Assembly (NCBI GenBank): GCA_036244995.1 | Contig: BTTF01000021.1 | Coordinates: 1-27,326, forward strand | Length of the DNA: 27,326 bases | Direction of reading: 5' to 3' | Origin: BMS3Bbin07 sp036244995 | Lineage (GTDB): Bacteria > Nitrospirota > Thermodesulfovibrionia > Thermodesulfovibrionales > JdFR-85 | Part shown: positions 23,620 to 27,326 of the stretch, piece after piece | How positions within the stretch are numbered: position 1 is the first letter of the stretch | How the letters are laid out: each line of letters begins with the position of its first letter | The notes under the pieces: generated by a model | What the model saw: only the letters and a program-made list of their open reading frames with translations | Databases searched by the model: none | Told to the model about the DNA's origin: nothing | Translations under genes and position numbers: made by a program

Positions 23620-24000
23620 ATGAATTTGAGTAGCATTGAAGTATATTGTCCTGTGAAGCCTGAACTCAAAAGCCGTTCCCTGCTTACAGAAGATCAGGCG
23701 GTCTCCCTTGAGCAGACTTTCAAGATACTCGCCAACGGCACCAGGCTCAGGATACTGCATGCCCTCTTTCTGGCTGAAGAGATATGCGTAACAGACCTGG
23801 CGAAAACCCTGGGCATGAAACCCACGGCTGTTTCGAACCAGCTCCAGCGGTTGACTTTCAGTGGAATCATTGAGTCCCGCCGGGATGGGAACCAGATATT
23901 CTATCGTATAATTGACCCCTGCGTGGTCAAGCTTCTGGACAGCGCCTGGTGTCTCACCGCAGACGCCGAGGCGCGCGTGCGGGAAAGGAGTGGAGAATGA
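23620..24000 (+). CDS. ArsR/SmtB-family transcriptional regulator
   Basis: A 126-residue winged-helix repressor. KILANGTRLRILHALFLAEE starts the domain; the recognition helix is at about residues 66-80 (KPTAVSNQLQRLTFSG) and the wing is IESRRDGNQIFYRI. Cys10, Cys56 (EEICVTDLA, in the position of the metal-binding CVC of ArsR/CadC proteins but with one Cys), Cys101 and Cys111 could form a thiolate metal site. ATG 23620 with GGAGG upstream is the start; the open frame to 23593 has no ribosome site. Its TGA overlaps the next ATG. It presumably represses its own operon until it binds a thiophilic metal or metalloid; the actual ligand is unknown. Confidence 0.9.
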   Translation: MNLSSIEVYCPVKPELKSRSLLTEDQAVSLEQTFKILANGTRLRILHALFLAEEICVTDLAKTLGMKPTAVSNQLQRLTFSGIIESRRDGNQIFYRIIDPCVVKLLDSAWCLTADAEARVRERSGE

Positions 24001-24419
24001 AATCCGGAATCATTGCTGTTGTTCTGGCCGGCATTGTCGTTATGGGGGGAATCGCGTATGCGTTTCATCGTACGGGAGACAGGCCGGTTGACGAGGTTGT
24101 TGCTGTTGCCGCAAAAACACGCGGATTATCGGAAGTCGTTTACGTTGACGACCTTGCCCAAAAACCTGAGGATTTTAAGGGGGAATTAGTGCTGCGCGGC
24201 GCTGTTGCAGGGGTGAGCAAAACAGACGGGGTTTTTGCCGTAGTTGACTCCCGTGAGTTTGAATCATGCGGTGTGTTGACGTGTGCTCTCAACACCATCC
24301 CTGTTAGATTCGATGGTGAGCTCCCTGCTCCCAAAACAATAGTCGAGATTACCGGACGGGTGATTCGGGGAGAAAACGGGTTGATTATCAACGCTGAGAG
24401 CGTGAAGGCCGTAAAGTGA
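23997..24419 (+). CDS. Membrane-anchored periplasmic OB-fold-like protein with a Cys pair
   Basis: A 140-residue protein starting at ATG 23997 (AAAGGAG upstream, ATGA overlap with arsR). One N-terminal membrane anchor (about 4-22) is followed by a beta-rich domain. The pattern ELVLRGAVAGVSKTDGVFAV, then PKTIVEITGRVIRGENGLII, is typical of five-stranded OB-fold domains such as the tRNA_anti-like/CcmE type. Cys91 and Cys96 lie in FESCGVLTCALNTIPV and could bind a metal or form a disulfide in the periplasm. I do not recognise a named family. As second gene of the operon it may handle metal or cofactor outside the cytoplasmic membrane; this is inference. Confidence 0.75.
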   Translation: MKSGIIAVVLAGIVVMGGIAYAFHRTGDRPVDEVVAVAAKTRGLSEVVYVDDLAQKPEDFKGELVLRGAVAGVSKTDGVFAVVDSREFESCGVLTCALNTIPVRFDGELPAPKTIVEITGRVIRGENGLIINAESVKAVK

Positions 24420-24892
24420 AGTGGCTGATACCGTGTGTCTTTCTGGCGATTCTTGCAGGTCACTTTCTGTATGCCACACGTGAGGTTTCGATATCGGGCA
24501 ATAATGCGGCATGGGCGGCCTATAAATTTGAGCAGCCCGAAGAGTCCCGGTTGAATCGCTACATTGGTCCGGGCGAGTATTGGCTGGGTTTGTCATACGG
24601 ACTTGCCGGGGCTTTTGCCGCATTCAGCCTCCTCCGGGCCATCAGGATGCGTCGTGAGGCACTGGCCGCATCAGCGGGAGCAGCTGGAGGAATCGCGCTT
24701 GGCGGCCTGCTGTGGGCAGGTGTCTGTTTCCTTGTCGGCTGTTGCGGCTCACCAATGCTTCCCGTTTATCTGGGGCTTCTGGGACCAAAATTCCTTGGCG
24801 TCACCAAGCCGCTGACGTTCGGTTTGACACTTCTTTCCATAGTTGCAGGCTCCGCATGGATGCTCAGGCGGGCACAAAAGATGAAAGCCTGA
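24416..24892 (+). CDS. Four-pass membrane protein with Cys-Cys motif
   Basis: A 158-residue membrane protein with segments at about 3-20, 54-75, 83-110 and 131-150. The third ends in CFLVGCCGSPMLPVYLG with adjacent Cys109-Cys110 and nearby Cys104; Cys7 lies in TM1. Paired cysteines at a membrane boundary followed by Pro are typical of metal-handling and thiol-redox membrane proteins (MerT has an analogous pair in TM1), but overall similarity to MerT or CcdA is not clear enough for a name. GTG start overlaps the previous stop (GTGA), with GAAGG seven bases upstream. Inside the ArsR-controlled operon it is a plausible transporter or redox partner. Confidence 0.75.
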   Translation: MKWLIPCVFLAILAGHFLYATREVSISGNNAAWAAYKFEQPEESRLNRYIGPGEYWLGLSYGLAGAFAAFSLLRAIRMRREALAASAGAAGGIALGGLLWAGVCFLVGCCGSPMLPVYLGLLGPKFLGVTKPLTFGLTLLSIVAGSAWMLRRAQKMKA

Positions 24893-24893
24893 A

Positions 24894-25532
24894 ATGTCCA
24901 CATTGATTTATATGAAGATACTGGAGCAGACTCCCGGGAAGTATGACCGGGGAATGCGTATTCTTACGTTTGGCCGTATCGACCGGATCAAGCAGGACAT
25001 AGCCATGACCCAGGTAGAGGCCGGCCACGAAATCCTTGAGATCGGATGCGGGACAGGGACGCTTGCCGCCATGATGACCGCACGTGGAGCACACGTTTCA
25101 GGTATTGATATCTCGGAGAGCATGCTGGCGGCAGCCCGCAGGAATGCACCGGAGGCCGATTTTATCCACATGACGGCAACGGAGATCAACAAGCTCGGAG
25201 AAGGGCGCTTCGACAGGATCGTTGCAACGCTCTCCTTCAGCGAGCTTACGGAAGATGAACTCGACCTTGTGCTGAAGGCTTCAGTCGTTCTACTCAAGGC
25301 AGGCGGCACACTGGTGGTGGCAGATGAAGTGTTGCCTCTCCGGTGGTGGAATCGCGTTCTTGCGCGTCTGATCCGCTGGCCTTTGGCAGCTATCACTTTC
25401 CTGCTTACACAAAATACCACGCATGCACTCAGGATGATTGAAGATCGGCTTGGAAGAGCCGGGTTTGAAGTTGCAAGCCGAAAGGATTATCTCTTCGGAA
25501 CACTTGCACTCATCGTGGCGGAGAAATCGTGA
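24894..25532 (+). CDS. Class I SAM-dependent methyltransferase
   Basis: A 212-residue UbiE/Methyltransf_11-like enzyme. Motif I ILEIGCGTGTLAAMM is at residues 47-61 with the SAM-binding GCGTG (51-55), and the acidic residue of motif II is Asp72 in VSGIDISESML. The post-motif FDRIVATLSFSELTEDEL and LLKAGGTLVVADEVLP follow. Residues about 152-172 (WNRVLARLIRWPLAAITFLL) are basic and hydrophobic and may lie on the membrane. Its position directly before the HgcAB-like gene, with a GTGA overlap, suggests a shared pathway; methylation of the corrinoid partner, or of a metal(loid), is possible but not shown by sequence. Confidence 0.88.
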   Translation: MSTLIYMKILEQTPGKYDRGMRILTFGRIDRIKQDIAMTQVEAGHEILEIGCGTGTLAAMMTARGAHVSGIDISESMLAAARRNAPEADFIHMTATEINKLGEGRFDRIVATLSFSELTEDELDLVLKASVVLLKAGGTLVVADEVLPLRWWNRVLARLIRWPLAAITFLLTQNTTHALRMIEDRLGRAGFEVASRKDYLFGTLALIVAEKS

Positions 25533-26743
25533 TCTGGAATTTCATAAAAGACCTGTGGCTCCTCTTCGGACGCCTCTTTCCCTTTCCCACCAAGCCGGGG
25601 CTCCGCCGGGTGGGCAATCCCGACCGTTCTTCTCCGGTGCTGGTTACGTGCAACTTTGAATTGACGGTGCGTAAGGTAATTCAGACCCTGAAGCGTGATG
25701 CCGTTGATGCATGGCTGCTCGTTGCCCCGACAAAGGGCATCAACGTATGGTGTGCCGCGGGTGGCGGACATTTTACAACGGATACGGTTGTCTCGATTAT
25801 CAATACGAGCGGTATTGAAAACATGGTCAATCACCGCAAACTCATCCTCCCGCAATTGTCGGCACCGGGAGTAAACATTTGGGCGCTGAAAAAGCGTACA
25901 GGCTGGAGCCCCTGCTTCGGTCCCGTGGATATCAGGCACCTTGCTGCCTTTCTCGGTAATGAAAGACCTCAGGCGGAGCAGGAGCACCGCCGCGTGAGTT
26001 TTCCGTTCAGGGACCGGCTTGTCATGGGGACGAACCTCGGCTTCAACTCATTGCTCTTTATTTTTATACCCATGCTTGTTGTTTCGATCTGGATAAGCGG
26101 GTTGTGGTGGAAATCCATTCCCCTGCTCTTTGTCCTTGCAGTACTCAACAGTTTGCTGGTCTTTTGGCTGCCGGGAAAGCCCGGAGTTCAGAAAGGCTTT
26201 TCTCTCGGCCTTATGGTTTCAGCGCCACTCGTTGTCCTCTCGCAGGCGGTATGGGGAATGGGACCATGGGAGACTATGGGTTGGACGGGATGGGTTGTCC
26301 TTCTCTCAACCTACCTCGGCTATGACATGCCCAGCTGGTCGCCCCTGTGGCGGGCGGAAGTCAGGGAACTTGTCCTGGGGGTGAAGAGCACGCATGTTGA
26401 AATTGTTCCGGAGCAATGTATCGGCTGTGGGCTTTGTACAACCGTCTGCCCGGCCAATGTATTTGCAATGGATTCCGCTACAGGGAAATCCGGGGTTGTG
26501 AACCTTGACGCATGCCAGGCATGTGGTGCGTGTATTGAAAATTGTCCAAAAGAGGCGATTGAGAGTAACTTTCGTGCCGGAATCTGCTCCTGCCCTACCT
26601 GTACCGTAATCAACGCCGCCAAGTCGTTTGGGCCGCCTGTGCTTAATCAAAATGAACCGGAAGTCGATACCCCGGGGTTGCGCTCTGTCCGGATTATCGA
26701 CAACGTCAGCTTGCATAAAAACACGGAGGATTTACATGAATAA
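25529..26743 (+). CDS. HgcAB-like fusion: corrinoid domain + membrane domain + two [4Fe-4S] ferredoxin
   Basis: A 404-residue protein joining what are usually two proteins. Residues about 26-145 match the HgcA corrinoid domain (VGNPDRSSPVLVT; KGINVWCAAGGGHFTTDTV; LILPQLSAPGVNIW). The cap-helix motif NVWCAAG has Cys75, the cobalt ligand in HgcA, but the canonical Lys after AAG is Gly79. About residues 163-265 hold some four membrane segments. Then comes a ferredoxin like HgcB: CIGCGLCTTVCP (C297, 300, 303, 307) and CQACGACIENCP (C329, 332, 335, 339), and a further CSCPTC (C353, 355, 358). HgcA moves a methyl group to Hg(II); HgcB reduces it. Whether this protein methylates mercury is unknown. 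The GTG start overlaps the methyltransferase stop. Confidence 0.85.
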   Translation: MIWNFIKDLWLLFGRLFPFPTKPGLRRVGNPDRSSPVLVTCNFELTVRKVIQTLKRDAVDAWLLVAPTKGINVWCAAGGGHFTTDTVVSIINTSGIENMVNHRKLILPQLSAPGVNIWALKKRTGWSPCFGPVDIRHLAAFLGNERPQAEQEHRRVSFPFRDRLVMGTNLGFNSLLFIFIPMLVVSIWISGLWWKSIPLLFVLAVLNSLLVFWLPGKPGVQKGFSLGLMVSAPLVVLSQAVWGMGPWETMGWTGWVVLLSTYLGYDMPSWSPLWRAEVRELVLGVKSTHVEIVPEQCIGCGLCTTVCPANVFAMDSATGKSGVVNLDACQACGACIENCPKEAIESNFRAGICSCPTCTVINAAKSFGPPVLNQNEPEVDTPGLRSVRIIDNVSLHKNTEDLHE

Positions 26744-27143
26744 CAACAAATCCGCAAAACCTGCCCGTCTTTCCTGGCTGGGGTCAGCAACCAGCCTGAT
26801 AGCCGTGATCGCCTGTTACGGCACCCTGGCGGCTGTAGCGCTGCTATCCCTTGTCGGTGTCAGTGTGGAACTCGATGAATCGTTCATGGTGAAACTTATA
26901 ACGGCGTTGCTGATACTGGCTTTACTGGGGATGGGCAACTCCTTTCGTCTGCACCGTCATGCCGGTCCCCTGTTGCTGAGTCTTGCAGCGGCTGCGGTCC
27001 TGTTCGTGGTGTTTTACGGCAAATACTCGAAGCCTCTGGAACTGACCGGTTTTGCGTTGCTGGTGATTGCCTCGGTGTGGGACTTCCGGGTCAAGAAGCG
27101 CTCCTGTGTATGCAGTGAAGAGGCCCACTGCACAGAAAAATAA
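26736..27143 (+). CDS. MerC-like four-pass membrane protein
   Basis: A 135-residue protein with segments at about 15-40, 51-68, 77-95 and 101-117, matching MerC-type topology. Cys27 sits in TM1 (VIACYGT) where MerC-type proteins have metal-binding cysteines, and the C-terminal cytosolic tail has CVC (Cys124, Cys126) and Cys132. LHRHAGPLLLSLAAAAVLFV resembles a MerC-family central block. ATG 26736 (GGAGG seven bases upstream) overlaps the HgcAB-like stop by eight bases. It probably moves or senses a thiophilic metal; the family assignment rests on pattern recognition, and no merA, merP or MerR is present. Confidence 0.65.
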   Translation: MNNNKSAKPARLSWLGSATSLIAVIACYGTLAAVALLSLVGVSVELDESFMVKLITALLILALLGMGNSFRLHRHAGPLLLSLAAAAVLFVVFYGKYSKPLELTGFALLVIASVWDFRVKKRSCVCSEEAHCTEK

Positions 27144-27195
27144 CGAAGGCAGCCTGACTTTTATAGTTTCTGAATGATAATCCTTTTCCTGACAG

Positions 27196-27326
27196 TTAAA
27201 AAAGCAACTTTGCCTCATGTATGCCCTGGATTACCATTTGTGTTCCGATAACGGCTAATATAAGACCCATCAGACGGGTTATCACGTTTATTCCATTGAC
27301 ACCGATGAATTTAACAAGACGTTGCC
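27196..27326 (-). CDS. MarC-family membrane protein, C-terminal fragment
   Basis: The last 43 codons of a minus-strand gene cut by the window edge. The visible end, FIGVNGINVITRLMGLILA then VIGTQMVIQGI and stop TAA at 27198-27196, matches the C-terminus of the MarC/UPF0056 family (NV.TR.MGLILA). Family members are inner-membrane proteins of six segments with no firmly established transport function. It converges on the arsR operon, leaving about 50 bases between. Confidence 0.8.
   Translation of the reverse strand, partial: QRLVKFIGVNGINVITRLMGLILAVIGTQMVIQGIHEAKLLF

Noticed and set aside
25529..26743. A canonical mercury-methylating HgcA
   Set aside because: The Lys after NVWCAAG is replaced by Gly and HgcB is fused, so function cannot be assumed from known methylators.
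23620..27143. A classical mer mercury-resistance operon
   Set aside because: No merA reductase, merP or MerR-type regulator is present; only the last gene looks MerC-like.
1..27326. CRISPR arrays, rRNA genes, prophage or integrase genes
   Set aside because: No regularly spaced repeats, no rRNA-like sequence and no phage or recombinase genes were seen.

Overview
This 27.3 kb window looks like chromosomal DNA of a Gram-negative, probably anaerobic bacterium. The envelope genes (lnt, a PagL-like outer-membrane lipase, a TolQ/ExbB protein) indicate an outer membrane. A membrane polyferredoxin, a rhodanese fused to a ferritin-like domain and a corrinoid/ferredoxin protein suggest anaerobic metabolism. 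Gene style, a strong preference for AGG arginine codons in the housekeeping genes and overall content suggest Nitrospirota (Thermodesulfovibrionia-like) or a relative; this taxonomic guess is an inference of modest confidence.

Left part (1-8300). A truncated winged-helix protein and a DUF1614 membrane protein lie on the minus strand; the conserved end of DUF1614 is displaced out of frame at a homopolymer. On the plus strand follow a soluble PRC-barrel/MgtE-N/CBS protein and an Nramp-family transporter whose metal-site residues are not the usual ones (a candidate Mg2+ transport pair). Then come mtnA, a trans-polyprenyl diphosphate synthase, an AMMECR1 protein, a small coiled-coil membrane protein and a J-domain/TPR protein.

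Middle (7975-16500). A minus-strand group holds class II purE, purC, a C-terminally truncated GroES-like gene and a four-cysteine protein. A 573-bp gene-free stretch with a large palindrome and a MITE-like repeat precedes a NapH-like polyferredoxin. Next are YtxH, a second MITE-like repeat, a PagL-like lipid A deacylase, an SGNH hydrolase and tRNA-Phe(GAA), then lnt overlapping prfB, which carries the classic +1 programmed frameshift.

Replication region (16476-22500). A 390-bp gap with DnaA-box-like 9-mers and a TAG-trinucleotide array lies just before dnaA-dnaN-gyrB and is the probable oriC. recF is not between dnaN and gyrB. A tolQ/exbB-like gene follows gyrB by one base, and its expected tolR/exbD partner is absent except for a possible 14-codon remnant.

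Right end (22504-27326). Two divergent sigma70-type promoters drive a rhodanese/ferritin-like fusion (minus) and a tightly overlapping six-gene operon (plus): ArsR-family regulator, membrane-anchored OB-fold-like protein, cysteine-pair membrane protein, SAM methyltransferase, HgcAB-like fusion protein (corrinoid domain + membrane domain + 2x[4Fe-4S]) and a MerC-like membrane protein. Its arginine codons are mostly CGN, unlike the core genes, which suggests acquisition. It is the most interesting system here: a candidate metal(loid)-responsive corrinoid methyl-transfer system related to, but different from, mercury-methylating HgcAB. The window closes with the C-terminus of a MarC-family gene on the minus strand.
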